DNA of 64,000 bases from Halorubrum sp. CBA1229 (lineage in GTDB: Archaea > Halobacteriota > Halobacteria > Halobacteriales > Haloferacaceae), in NCBI RefSeq assembly GCF_003721435.2, contig NZ_CP054585.1, forward strand, positions 1,550,001 to 1,614,000, in the 5' to 3' direction. The translations under genes were made by a program, and so were the position numbers. Within the stretch, counting starts at the first letter, position 1, and every line of letters begins with the position of its first letter. The notes below the pieces were generated by a model. It searched no databases and had not been told where the DNA came from. It saw nothing but the letters and a program-made list of their open reading frames with translations. Below, one piece after another: positions 43,335-52,202 of the stretch.

Positions 43335-44377
43335 GCTCGGTCCGCAAGACCGAGACGATCCCGCAGTGGAAGCGCGAGGAAGTCGACGAGCTCGTCGACT
43401 TCATCGACTCGTTCAACTCCGTCGGGGTCGTCGGCGTCGGCGGCATCCCGAGCCGACAGCTCCAGGCCATGCGCCGCGAGCTGCACGGCTCGGCCGACGT
43501 CCGCGTGAGCCGCAACACGCTCACCACTCGCGCCCTCGAAGAGGTCGACGACGGCGTCGAGGAGCTGACCCAGTACGTTTCGGGTCAGGTCGCGCTCATC
43601 GGCACGAACGACAACCCGTTCGGCCTCTTCAAGCAGCTGGAAGCCTCGAAGACCCCCGCCCCGATCAACGCGGGCGAGGTCGCCCCCAACGACATCGTCA
43701 TCCCCGAGGGTGACACCGGCGTCGACCCGGGACCGTTCGTGGGCGAGCTCCAGACCATCGGCGCGGCCGCGCGCATCCAGGACGGCTCGATCATGGTCAC
43801 CGAGGACTCCACGGTCCTCGAGGAGGGCGAGGTCGTCGACGAGGACCTCGCGAACGTCCTGGTCGAGCTCGGCATCGAGCCGAAGGAAGTCGGGCTCGAC
43901 CTCAAGGGCGTCTACTCGGAGGGCGTCCTGTTCGAGCCGGACGAGCTCGCCATCGACGTCGACGAGTACGCGGCGGACATCCGGTCCGCCGCCGCCGCCG
44001 CGCGCAACCTCTCGATCAACGCCGAGTACCCGACGGCCGCCACGGTCGGCAGCCTTCTCGCGAAGGCGTCCGGCGAGGCGAAGTCCGTCGGGCTGTTCGC
44101 GGAGATCGAGAGCCCGGACGTCGTGCCCGACCTCATCGGGAAGGCCGACGCCCAGCTCCGCGCGCTCGCGGCCCAGATCGACGACGAGGAGGCGCTCCCC
44201 GAGGAGCTGCAGGGGGTCGAGGCGGCCCCTGCCCCGGCTCCGGAGACGGACGACGCCGACGAGGAGGAACAGGCGGAGGAAGACGACGAGACGGACGACG
44301 TCGAGACGACCGACGACGACGCCGACGAGGACGACGGCGACGACGGCGGCGAGGGTCTCGGCGCGATGTTCGGCTAA
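43331..44377 (+). CDS. rpl10: 50S ribosomal protein L10 / stalk base P0 (uL10)
   Basis: 348 residues. N-terminal RNA-binding domain ([34 protein letters not shown]), archaeal insert, then the P-protein spine and a very acidic tail ending GEGLGAMFG. It anchors L12 dimers to the ribosome. The start overlaps rpl1 by ATGA. The C-terminal motif is shared with rpl12 and recruits translation factors. Confidence 0.97.
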   Translation: MSSVRKTETIPQWKREEVDELVDFIDSFNSVGVVGVGGIPSRQLQAMRRELHGSADVRVSRNTLTTRALEEVDDGVEELTQYVSGQVALIGTNDNPFGLFKQLEASKTPAPINAGEVAPNDIVIPEGDTGVDPGPFVGELQTIGAAARIQDGSIMVTEDSTVLEEGEVVDEDLANVLVELGIEPKEVGLDLKGVYSEGVLFEPDELAIDVDEYAADIRSAAAAARNLSINAEYPTAATVGSLLAKASGEAKSVGLFAEIESPDVVPDLIGKADAQLRALAAQIDDEEALPEELQGVEAAPAPAPETDDADEEEQAEEDDETDDVETTDDDADEDDGDDGGEGLGAMFG

Positions 44378-44395
44378 CACTACGAGGACACACCA

Positions 44396-44740
44396 ATGGA
44401 ATACGTTTACGCTGCGCTCATCCTGAACGAGACTGGCGAAGAGATCAACGAAGAAAACGTCACCGGCGTGCTGGACGCCGCCGGCGTCGACGTCGAGGAA
44501 TCCCGCGTCAAGGCGCTCGTCGCCGCGCTGGAGGACGTCGACATCGAGGACGCCATCGAGACGGCCGCCGCGGCGCCCGCCGCCGGCGCCGCGTCCGGCG
44601 GCTCCGCGGACGCTGCGGAGGCCGACGAGGCGGACGAGAGCGACGACGAGGCCGACGAGGCCGAGGAAGCGGCCGACGAGGCCGACGACGACGAGGACGA
44701 GGGCGACGGCGGCGAGGGCCTCGGCGAGCTGTTCGGCTAA
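44396..44740 (+). CDS. rpl12: 50S ribosomal protein L12 / stalk P1
   Basis: 114 residues. Dimerisation helices [21 protein letters not shown] to [14 protein letters not shown] are followed by an Ala/Gly hinge and an acidic tail ending GEGLGELFG. Last gene of the stalk operon, 18 bp after rpl10. Confidence 0.97.
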   Translation: MEYVYAALILNETGEEINEENVTGVLDAAGVDVEESRVKALVAALEDVDIEDAIETAAAAPAAGAASGGSADAAEADEADESDDEADEAEEAADEADDDEDEGDGGEGLGELFG

Positions 44741-44867
44741 CGCCGGCCGCTCACCGCGACCCCGACCGTCGTTCCGACCGACCCGACATTTTATCGGAAC
44801 TCGCTATCTCGAGTGATAACGCCGGGCGCGACTTTATGTACCGATCGCCGGAAGCCTCGGCCGTCAA

Positions 44868-45059
44868 ATGAATATCGTCGACGGCGACAAGGTCGAGTGC
44901 GACCGCTGCGAGTCGGTGTTTCCCATCGGAGACGTCTCGCTGCTCGAGAAGGAGACGAACCGCGACTACGAGCGGGCGCTGTGCGAGGCGTGTCTCGGCG
45001 CCGTCGGCGTCCCGAGGGGGTACACGCTGCGGCGGGACATCAGCCATCTCGCCGGCTGA
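44868..45059 (+). CDS. Small zinc-finger protein
   Basis: 63 residues with two cysteine pairs (VECDRCESVFP and LCEACLGA) forming a likely treble-clef zinc finger, and a short charged C-terminus. ACTTTATG (about 44830) is a TATA candidate 30 bp or more upstream. Function unknown; such small zinc fingers are common in haloarchaea. Confidence 0.78.
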   Translation: MNIVDGDKVECDRCESVFPIGDVSLLEKETNRDYERALCEACLGAVGVPRGYTLRRDISHLAG

Positions 45060-45133
45060 CCGGGTGCCACCGCCGCGGGCGGACGAGTTCCGGCGCTCGC
45101 CGTCGTCGCTCCGCCGCCGTCGTCGACCTCGGC

Positions 45134-45853
45134 TCACTCCCGTCGCGGACGGACGAGCCGCGAGGCGGGGAAGGCGTACCGCTCGCAGTCCGCCACGCCG
45201 CGCCCCGGGCGGACCGCGTCGGCGTACACGGCCTCGACGACGGGCTCGTGGGCGCCGTACGCGGCGTTCGTGGCGTACTCGTCGACGGTCCGGTCCTCCT
45301 CGGTCCGGTAGGCGTCGGCCCGCTCGGTCGTGACCGCCACGACGACGACGCGCTCGTCGGTCTCGCGGTCGCGGACGACGTCGCCCGGCTCGAAGTCGTG
45401 GCGCGCACAGAGGTGCGCCCCCGGATCGTCGAGCGGGACGAACGTCTCCGCGCCGCAGACCGCGCAGGCGCCCACGCGCTCGTCCGGGGCCGGGACCGAC
45501 CCCGCGGTCACCTCGATGGCGACGCGTCGGAGGTGCTTACACCGGGAGCCGCGGATCGCGTGGTCGGGACAGGTACAGGTGCCGGCGTCGAGCGCGACCA
45601 CGTAGGTACCGCCGTCGGTCTCGACGACGTACCGCCGGTCGCGGAGGGGGCGCACCGTCATCTCCTCCGCGGTGGCGCGCGCCGACCGATCGTCGGTGTC
45701 GGCGTCCGGAGAGCGGTCGGCGTCCGGAGAGCGGTCGGCGTCGTCGACCGCGGGCGAGTCGCGTCGCTCCGAGGCTCGCTCCGCCGGCGGCGCGGCTCGG
45801 GCGACGTCCGGTTCGGGGGCTGCCGACGCGGGCGGGTTTCGGGGGTGCGTCAT
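45134..45853 (-). CDS. SWIM zinc-finger protein with disordered N-terminus
   Basis: 239 residues. The N-terminal about 65 residues are disordered and carry a tandem DRSPDADRSPDAD repeat. The SWIM finger CTCPDHAIRGSRCKH sits near 93-108. A second cysteine set follows (ACAVCGAETF, HLCARHDFEPGDVV), then a C-terminal domain. Likely DNA- or protein-binding; partner unknown. Confidence 0.8.
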   Translation of the reverse strand: MTHPRNPPASAAPEPDVARAAPPAERASERRDSPAVDDADRSPDADRSPDADTDDRSARATAEEMTVRPLRDRRYVVETDGGTYVVALDAGTCTCPDHAIRGSRCKHLRRVAIEVTAGSVPAPDERVGACAVCGAETFVPLDDPGAHLCARHDFEPGDVVRDRETDERVVVVAVTTERADAYRTEEDRTVDEYATNAAYGAHEPVVEAVYADAVRPGRGVADCERYAFPASRLVRPRRE

Positions 45854-46046
45854 GGCTGACCGCGAGGGGGGCCCTCGCTTCGCGTCGAGATAGGTCCCGT
45901 GAACGGTTAAATTCGCCGCCGAAGGGAGTCAGACCCGAGATATTCGGAAGTCGCCGTCGGCGACGACCGGGTTCGATCACCGGCGGGACCGACCTCCGGC
46001 CGCCCTCATCGAAGTCCTTTTTAAGCGGCGACGGGAACTCGCGGGC

Positions 46047-46262
46047 ATGGAAATCGACGCGGAGCTCCGTCGGCAGATCACGGTCTCGCTGCTGGCGGCC
46101 GCCGTCTTCGTCGCCGGGCTGGTCGGGATCGGGGTCACGTTCGGCGGGTCGTCCGGGCTCCCCGAGTCCGGCGCGATCGCGCTCATCGGACTGCTGACCG
46201 GATTCGTTCTGCTGATGGCGCTCGTCGGAGCGTATCTCATCCGCGCGAAGGACGACGAGTAG
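46047..46262 (+). CDS. Small two-helix membrane protein
   Basis: 71 residues: two hydrophobic segments (about 11-33 and 43-66) with a charged end RAKDDE. Conserved haloarchaeal type; function unknown. It is convergent with priL. Confidence 0.75.
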   Translation: MEIDAELRRQITVSLLAAAVFVAGLVGIGVTFGGSSGLPESGAIALIGLLTGFVLLMALVGAYLIRAKDDE

Positions 46263-46275
46263 GCCGGCGGCGCTT

Positions 46276-47487
46276 TTATTTCGTTTCGCCCGATTCCGCG
46301 GTCTCGCCCGCTTCCGCCCCTTTCACCTCTTCTCCTCCGCCTTCGCGGTCCCGCCAGTCGATGATCTCGTCGGCGGCCGCGACCCGCTTCTCGTAGTACG
46401 CGAGGGGGTCGGCGGCCACCTGCATGTGGTCCTCCTCGTTGTGACAGATCCCGTAGTTCGCCAGCGTCTCGCAGGTGGGCGGCGGGTACTGCGTGCCGCG
46501 GTCGTCTTTTAAATACTCCGTCTGGTAGCGGATCCCCTCCGCGTCGAGGCTCGTGTCGGCGCAGAACGTCACCACCTCGTCCGGCGTCATCCCGATCCCG
46601 ACGAGGAACGCCATCAGCGCGAACGACTCCGGCGGCGAGAGGTCGGCGTCGCGCTCGGCCTTCTCGATCAGGTTCGTCATGCACGGCGGGAACAGCTCGG
46701 GGGCGACGACGTCGACCGGCCCGGTGTAGCTCCGCTCGGAGAGGAGGCGCTTGAGGTCGGCGACCCCGTCCTCCAGCTCCGCGGCGATCCCCTCGCCGGC
46801 GGCCAGCTCGAACGGGAGCCCCTCGCGCACCCGCTCTTCCACCGCGGCCTCCAGCGCGTCCAGCAGCTCCTCGCGGGAGACGCGCACCGCGCCGTCGGCG
46901 AGCGCGCGGTTGACGAGCCGCCACGAGGGCCCCCACGAGGGCGACGTGAGCCGGAGGTACGGTCCCGCGTCGATCCAGTAGTGGGCGGGGTCGCGGCCGG
47001 GGGACCCGGCGCCGGGCGTTCCCGTTCCGGCCGCTCCGCCCGCCTCCAACCTGCTCCCCGCCGGCTCCGGGCGCACCGCGTCGGCGAGGTCGAACTCGGC
47101 GAGCACGCCGTCGAGGGCGACCGTCGGCGTCGACACCGACCGCAGCTCGCCGTCGGTCGCGAGGTCGTCGCGGATCCGGTCGACCGCGGTCGCGGCCTCC
47201 GCGGCGGCGTACTTCTCGATGGCGGGCTCGGAGTCGAGCAGCGAGACGAGGATCCGCGCGATGGGATACGACAGTAGCTCCGCCTGCACGTCGTACGCGG
47301 ACTCCCCGGGGAACGCCCCGCTCTCGGACTCGACCGTCCCGTCCATCAGGGCGCGCTCGACGCGCTCGCGGCCCCGCTCGACGGCGGGCGCGTCGGCCGC
47401 GACGAGCTCCGGCAGCGACACCGCGGCGTCGGCGACGGCCTCGCGGGCGGCCGCGAAGAACGGGTACTTGGCGTCGAGCGCGTCCAT
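46276..47487 (-). CDS. priL: DNA primase large subunit PriL
   Basis: 403 residues. The C-terminal iron-sulfur domain has four cysteines, in PPCMTNL, TFCADTS and PPTCETLANYGICHN. The N-terminal helical domain begins with LDAKYPFFAAAREAV. PriL works with PriS to make replication primers. A Gly/Ala/Pro-rich insert (about residues 148-165) and an acidic/Lys C-terminal tail are lineage additions. PriS is not in the window. Confidence 0.94.
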   Translation of the reverse strand: MDALDAKYPFFAAAREAVADAAVSLPELVAADAPAVERGRERVERALMDGTVESESGAFPGESAYDVQAELLSYPIARILVSLLDSEPAIEKYAAAEAATAVDRIRDDLATDGELRSVSTPTVALDGVLAEFDLADAVRPEPAGSRLEAGGAAGTGTPGAGSPGRDPAHYWIDAGPYLRLTSPSWGPSWRLVNRALADGAVRVSREELLDALEAAVEERVREGLPFELAAGEGIAAELEDGVADLKRLLSERSYTGPVDVVAPELFPPCMTNLIEKAERDADLSPPESFALMAFLVGIGMTPDEVVTFCADTSLDAEGIRYQTEYLKDDRGTQYPPPTCETLANYGICHNEEDHMQVAADPLAYYEKRVAAADEIIDWRDREGGGEEVKGAEAGETAESGETK

Positions 47488-47541
47488 GTCCGACCCGAGG
47501 TAGCGACGGGCGTCGAATAAGCGGTGCGGTCCGCGGCCGCG

Positions 47542-48072
47542 CTACAGCCGGCCGCGGAGGTAGTGTCCGAGGTAGCCGCCGATCACGCCCGAGCCGAGGG
47601 TGTAGGCGGCGCCGATTCCGACCACGAGGACGGCGAATATCCCGAACTCGGCCGGCGCTCCGGCGAACCCGAACAGAAAGAGCATGAAGGCGACCATCGC
47701 GACGAACGGCAGCGTCATCACGAGGCCCGCGACCGCGCCCGTCTTGAGCCCGTCCGCGGACGTGCCGCCGCAGAGGTAGCCGGCGGCCGCGCCGCCGAGG
47801 ACGGTGGCGAAGGGGACGAACGACAGCACCGAGCCGACGACCCCGCCCAGCACGCCGTAGAGGAGGAGGTCGGCGGCCTCCGCGGGCGCGTCGTCACCGG
47901 GGGAGAGGAGCCCGTCCGAGCCGGCGTTCGGGCCGTCTCGATCCGTGGCGATGCCGTCGTCTGTATCGCGTCGGGTCCGCGCGTCGTTGGCGTCGCTCCG
48001 GGTGTCGTCGTCGCTCTGGGCGTCGTCGTCGCTCCGCGCGTCGCCGGTGGGGGAGGAGTCGTCGGGGACCAT
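47542..48072 (-). CDS. DUF5518-type membrane protein
   Basis: 176 residues. A disordered Asp/Ser/Arg N-terminus (1-65, with DARSDDDAQSDDD repeats) is followed by four hydrophobic helices rich in Gly (LLLYGVLGGVVGSVLSFVPFA, AAGYLCGG, LVMTLPFVAMVAFMLFLFGFA, GIFAVLVVGIGAAY). Resembles DUF5518 proteins. Function unknown. Confidence 0.75.
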   Translation of the reverse strand: MVPDDSSPTGDARSDDDAQSDDDTRSDANDARTRRDTDDGIATDRDGPNAGSDGLLSPGDDAPAEAADLLLYGVLGGVVGSVLSFVPFATVLGGAAAGYLCGGTSADGLKTGAVAGLVMTLPFVAMVAFMLFLFGFAGAPAEFGIFAVLVVGIGAAYTLGSGVIGGYLGHYLRGRL

Positions 48073-48079
48073 CGCCGGG

Positions 48080-48757
48080 TTACTCCTCGCCGCCCTCGGC
48101 CGGTTCGTCGCCGTCGAGCTCTTCGACCGCGGCGCCCGACGCGTTCGACTTCACGCTGTTGAGTCCCTGTTTCGCCTTCTGTTTGGAGGCGTACCCCTGC
48201 CCGCCGTCGGCGATGATGTTGCCGTTGCCGTGGCGGAGCCGCCAGCGGTACTTGTCGCCCTTGTCCCTGAACAGCTCGAAGACGGCGTCGCTCCCGCCCT
48301 CCTCCGGCGCTTCCTCGTCGCGGTCGACGTCGATCACGTGCGCGCCCGGCGCGTTTCGCTGGACGCTCTCGATCCCCGACTTCGCGTCGCGCTTGTCGGC
48401 GTACCCCTCGCTGCCGTCGGCGATGATGTTCCCGTTGTCGTGGACGAGCCGCCAGCGCCACTGCTCGGCGCTGTCGGCGTACAGCTCGAAGGTCCCCCTG
48501 CTCGCGGCGGCGTCGACGTCGACCGCGCCCTCCTCGTCGTCGAACTCCATCTCCACCTCGAAGTGGACGGTGCCGTCCGCGCGTTCGAGTTCGACCTCGA
48601 TATTGGACTCGGCGGCGGGATCGACCGTAACCGTCCCGGCGTCGTCGATCGGAACCGGCTCGCCGCGGCCGAGCGCTCGCGCGATGCGCCGGAAGTAGGT
48701 CGCCAGCGCCTGTCGGCTTCGCGACTGCTTCGACTCGTGGATCGTTTCTTCGGGCAT
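48080..48757 (-). CDS. HVO_2922-type protein with amphi-Trp-like start and two YegP/DUF1508 repeats
   Basis: 225 residues from the ATG at 48757. A basic N-terminus with an amphipathic domain is followed by two tandem repeats of the YegP fold: FELYADSAEQWRWRLVHDNG with NIIADGSEGYADK, and FELFRDKGDKYRWRLRHGNG with NIIADGGQGYASK. The repeats are about 60% identical by eye, showing internal duplication. Function unknown. Confidence 0.82.
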   Translation of the reverse strand: MPEETIHESKQSRSRQALATYFRRIARALGRGEPVPIDDAGTVTVDPAAESNIEVELERADGTVHFEVEMEFDDEEGAVDVDAAASRGTFELYADSAEQWRWRLVHDNGNIIADGSEGYADKRDAKSGIESVQRNAPGAHVIDVDRDEEAPEEGGSDAVFELFRDKGDKYRWRLRHGNGNIIADGGQGYASKQKAKQGLNSVKSNASGAAVEELDGDEPAEGGEE

Positions 48758-48853
48758 ACACGTCTCGTCTCGGAGGCGGCACACAAAACCCTATGGCCGC
48801 GCGAGGGTCGGCTCCCTCCGGCGGCGGGCCCCGGTCGAGTCCGGCGATGACGG

Positions 48854-49486
48854 TCAGTCCCGCTCGGCGATGATCGTCTCGCCCGCGCGGACGGCGTCGC
48901 CCTCGCGCACGAGGAGGTCGTCCTCGTCGATGTCGGCGGGGCAGATTACGTCGGCGCGGGAGCCGAACGAGACGTGGCCGACGCGCTCGCCGCGCTCGAC
49001 GGCGTCCCCGGGCTCCACGCTGGGGTGGATCCGACGGGCGAACCAGCCGGCGATGACCAGCAGCTCGTACTCGCCGAAGTCGATCGCGACCTGCTCGTTG
49101 CGGTCGGACTCCTTGCTGAACGCGGGCCGGTTCGCGCCGGGGCGGTGCCGGACCTCCCGGACCTCGCCCGCGATCGGCGCGCGGTTCACGTGGACGTCGG
49201 TGACGTTCATGAACACGCCCACTCGCAGGCGGCTCCCCTCCTCGCGCACGACCGAGACGGTGCCGTCTGCGGGCGCGACGACGACCCCCTCGGCGTCCGG
49301 GGTGTCCCGGTCGGGGTCGCGGTGGAACCAGAGGACCCCGAACGCGAGCGCGAGCAGCCCGGCGCCGACCGGCGGGAGGAGGGGGAGCGTCGCGGCCCCG
49401 AGGAGGGCGGGCGCGAGCGCGAGCCGCCACGCCTCGTCGACGACGGGGAACGGGAGGACGCGCGCGAGCGGCGGATTCCGGGCCAT
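48854..49486 (-). CDS. Phosphatidylserine decarboxylase (archaeal type)
   Basis: 210 residues from the ATG at 49486. Two N-terminal membrane helices (LALAPALLGAATLPLLPPV) are followed by the catalytic barrel with APADGTVSVV, FMNVTDVHVNRAPIAGEV and the self-cleavage site GSRADV (FGSRADVICPAD), where Ser becomes the pyruvoyl group. It makes archaetidylethanolamine from archaetidylserine. It starts 2 bp after the rfcC stop. Confidence 0.9.
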   Translation of the reverse strand: MARNPPLARVLPFPVVDEAWRLALAPALLGAATLPLLPPVGAGLLALAFGVLWFHRDPDRDTPDAEGVVVAPADGTVSVVREEGSRLRVGVFMNVTDVHVNRAPIAGEVREVRHRPGANRPAFSKESDRNEQVAIDFGEYELLVIAGWFARRIHPSVEPGDAVERGERVGHVSFGSRADVICPADIDEDDLLVREGDAVRAGETIIAERD

Positions 49487-49488
49487 CG

Positions 49489-50538
49489 TCAGGCCTCCAC
49501 CGGCTCCCGGAGGTCGGGTCGGAGATCGGTGCGACCGGCCGCCCACGCGGCGAGCAGGTGGGTGAGGTGGATCCGGTCGTCGAGGCCGTCGGTGAGGTCG
49601 AGGTCGGCCTCGCCGGCGAGCACGTGGAGCCGCGCGAGGTCGTCGCCGCCGTACTCGGAGCCGGCGCGGGCGACCCGCAGGACCTCCCGGAGGAGCTCTC
49701 CGCCGTCGTACCCCCCCTCGTCGAGCAGGTCGTCGAGGGCCGACCGCGCGTCCGCTAGGTCGCCGGCACGGGCGTCGGCGAGCGCCTCGCGGATCGCGTC
49801 GTCGTCGCCGACCTCGCCGAGCGTCTCGTAGGCGGTCGACATGGTGATCTCGCCGCCCTCGACCGCGGTCGCCTGCGCGGAGAGGATCGCCTCGCGGAGG
49901 TCGCCGCCGGCCGCGCTGGCGACGAACTCCAGGCCGTCCCCGTCGTAGTCGACGCCCTCGCGCTCGCAGATCGTTTCGAGGACGTCGATCGTCTCGTCGG
50001 TCGTCGGCGCGCGCACCCGCACCGGGAAGCAGCGCGACCGAATCGGCGCGATGAGCTTCGACGGCTGTCGGGTGGCGATCACGAACTGCGTGGTGCGGTG
50101 GTGCTGCTCCATCACGCGCCGGAGCGCCTGCTGGAAGTCCTCGCGGATCGACTCGGCGTTGTCGAGGAGGACCGTCTTGTACTCGCCCGACATCGGCGCG
50201 TACGACGCCGACTCCTTCAGCACCCGGTTTATCATGTCGCGTTTCGCCATCCGGCTCCGCCCCTGCAGGAACCCCTCGAAGCGGGGGTCGGTCCGGATCT
50301 CCTTTTTCGTCCGGCCGAAGAAGTCGGCGACGTTGATCTCGATCAGGTCGCTGTCGGGGTTCTCGTGGGCGGCGCGGGTCAGCGCCCGCGTCGCCGCCGT
50401 CTTCCCGACCCCCGGCGGTCCCTGCACGACGAGGTTCATCGGCTCGTCGACCGCGCGCTCCAGCCGCTCGCGGGCCTCGTCCTGTCTGATCTCGTCGAGC
50501 GCGGGAGCGTGCGCGTCGATCCACAGCGGTCCGTCCAT
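49489..50538 (-). CDS. rfcC: Replication factor C small-subunit paralogue
   Basis: 349 residues. AAA+ clamp-loader subunit with Walker A GPPGVGKTA (near 41), sensor and arginine-finger regions (IRSRCFP), and an alpha-helical collar. Walker B reads LLDNAE where canonical subunits have DEAD/DEED-like boxes, so the second acidic position is changed. This fits the divergent haloarchaeal RfcC partner of RfcA/RfcB in loading PCNA. The psd gene follows on the same strand. Confidence 0.88.
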   Translation of the reverse strand: MDGPLWIDAHAPALDEIRQDEARERLERAVDEPMNLVVQGPPGVGKTAATRALTRAAHENPDSDLIEINVADFFGRTKKEIRTDPRFEGFLQGRSRMAKRDMINRVLKESASYAPMSGEYKTVLLDNAESIREDFQQALRRVMEQHHRTTQFVIATRQPSKLIAPIRSRCFPVRVRAPTTDETIDVLETICEREGVDYDGDGLEFVASAAGGDLREAILSAQATAVEGGEITMSTAYETLGEVGDDDAIREALADARAGDLADARSALDDLLDEGGYDGGELLREVLRVARAGSEYGGDDLARLHVLAGEADLDLTDGLDDRIHLTHLLAAWAAGRTDLRPDLREPVEA

Positions 50539-50800
50539 GCCGTGTCCGTCCGGGACGCGCGCTCAAGAATCGGTCGGTCGATGCGCCGAACCGGGTCGGG
50601 TCGCCCCGGCGGTCGGGGACGCATTCGAGACGCTCAGCGACAATTCATTACGATCGACCCCCACTCTAGACGTTCAGAAGTCGGTCGCAGTTGCTGACCG
50701 AGTGATCGAGATAACAGATTTTAAGAACGTTAGAGGCAGTTTGGGTTGCTCTGCTACCGTTCCTGTTTTTTAATAATATTTTGAGTAAATGAACATCAAT

Positions 50801-50833
50801 CGTTAAGTATGGGGCACCCAAATCCGGGGATAC
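50801..50833 (+). promoter_or_regulatory. Promoter of the carbohydrate ABC operon
   Basis: GTTAAGTA (50802-50809) lies 25-32 bp before the ATG at 50834, a leaderless arrangement. Upstream, 50700-50790 is markedly AT-rich (TTTTTTAATAATATTTTG), unusual for this genome and a plausible activator/repressor region. Nothing else is coding between 50539 and 50833. Confidence 0.55.
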
Positions 50834-52192
50834 ATGTCACGTGACAACCGCGCTGATTCGGAGGACCGACTCACCCGCCGCCACTACGTGGCCGGCGCAG
50901 GTACCCTCGCGACCGTGGGGATCGCCGGCTGTTCCGGCGGCGGCGACGGGAGCGACGGCAGTGATGGCAGCGACGGGAGCGACGGAAGCGACGGGAGCGA
51001 CGGGAGCGACGGCGGCTCCGGCGACCCGGTCGAAGTGCTCCACGGCTGGACCGGCGGCGACGGCGCCGCGGCGGCCGAGGCGCTGGAAGAGGCGTTCAAC
51101 GAGGCCCACCCCGACGTCGGCCTCGACATGAACCCCATCGGCGGCGGCGGCAACCAGAACCTCGACGCGGTCGTCGCGAACCGGCTCCAGAGCGACGATC
51201 CGCCGGGGGCGTTCGCCGGCTGGCCCGGCCCGAACCTCCTCCGCTACCAGGGAGTCCTCGGTAGCGTCGACGACGTGTGGGAGGAGAACGGGTTCGAGGA
51301 CGCGATGGTCGACGAGGCGATCGACCTCCACCAGCAGGACGGCAGCTACCGGGCCGTGCCGCTCGGCTCTCACCGACTGAACTGCCTCTTCTACAACGTC
51401 TCGGTCGTCGAGGACGCCGGCATCGACGTCGACTCGCTGAACAGCCCCTCGGCGCTCATCGACGCCTTCGAGACGGTCGCCAGCGAGACCGACGCCATCC
51501 CGATGACCCACGGGATGTCCGGCACGTGGACGACGACGCAGCTGTGGGGCGCCGTGATGCTCGGCGAGAACGGCTACCAGCCGTACATGGACTTCCTCAA
51601 CGGTGAGGGCGACGAGAGCGCCGTCCGCGCCGCGTTCGAGCGGACCGCGGAGATGCTGGAGAACCACATCAGCGACGACGCGTCCTCGATCGGCCTGACC
51701 GAATCGAACCAGAACATCATCAACGGCAACGCCGCCTTCATCCACCAGGGCAACTGGGCGGCGGGCGCGTTCCGGAACGCCGAGGACTTCGAGTACGGCG
51801 ACGACTGGGGCTTCAAGACGTTCCCCGGGACTGAGGGGATGTACACGCTCCACTTCGACTCGTTCCTCTACCCGTCGAACAACCCGACGCCCGAGGCCTC
51901 GAAGACCTGGGAGGCGTTCGTCGGCAGTCCGGAGGCCCAGATCGCGTTCAACCAGTACAAGGGCTCGATCCCGACCCGGACCGACGTCAGCATGGAGGAG
52001 TTCGGTCCGTACCTCCAGGAGACGGCCGAGGACTTCGCGAACGCGGAGTACCGGCCGCCGAACCTCCAGCACGGGCTCGGCGTCCCCTCCGAGACGATGA
52101 CCCAACTCAACGAGGTCATCTCCTCGGAGTTCACCGGCCCGTACAACGTCGACGCCGCGACGACGGGCTTCCTGGACGCGGTGTCGAACTGA
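50834..52192 (+). CDS. Carbohydrate ABC transporter substrate-binding lipoprotein
   Basis: 452 residues. Tat motif (TRRHYVAGAG) and lipobox ending IAGC (Cys near 33), then a Gly-Ser-Asp repeat linker (about 38-62). The binding domain begins VEVLHGWTGGDGA and contains GHQ-like PMTHGMSGTWTTTQLW, AAFIHQGNWAAG and DWGFKTFPGT, as in family 1 sugar-binding proteins. It captures a sugar outside the cell for the two permeases downstream. Glucose- or oligosaccharide-type; the substrate is unproven. Confidence 0.93.
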   Translation: MSRDNRADSEDRLTRRHYVAGAGTLATVGIAGCSGGGDGSDGSDGSDGSDGSDGSDGSDGGSGDPVEVLHGWTGGDGAAAAEALEEAFNEAHPDVGLDMNPIGGGGNQNLDAVVANRLQSDDPPGAFAGWPGPNLLRYQGVLGSVDDVWEENGFEDAMVDEAIDLHQQDGSYRAVPLGSHRLNCLFYNVSVVEDAGIDVDSLNSPSALIDAFETVASETDAIPMTHGMSGTWTTTQLWGAVMLGENGYQPYMDFLNGEGDESAVRAAFERTAEMLENHISDDASSIGLTESNQNIINGNAAFIHQGNWAAGAFRNAEDFEYGDDWGFKTFPGTEGMYTLHFDSFLYPSNNPTPEASKTWEAFVGSPEAQIAFNQYKGSIPTRTDVSMEEFGPYLQETAEDFANAEYRPPNLQHGLGVPSETMTQLNEVISSEFTGPYNVDAATTGFLDAVSN

Positions 52193-52202
52193 GATCCACG
52201 CG

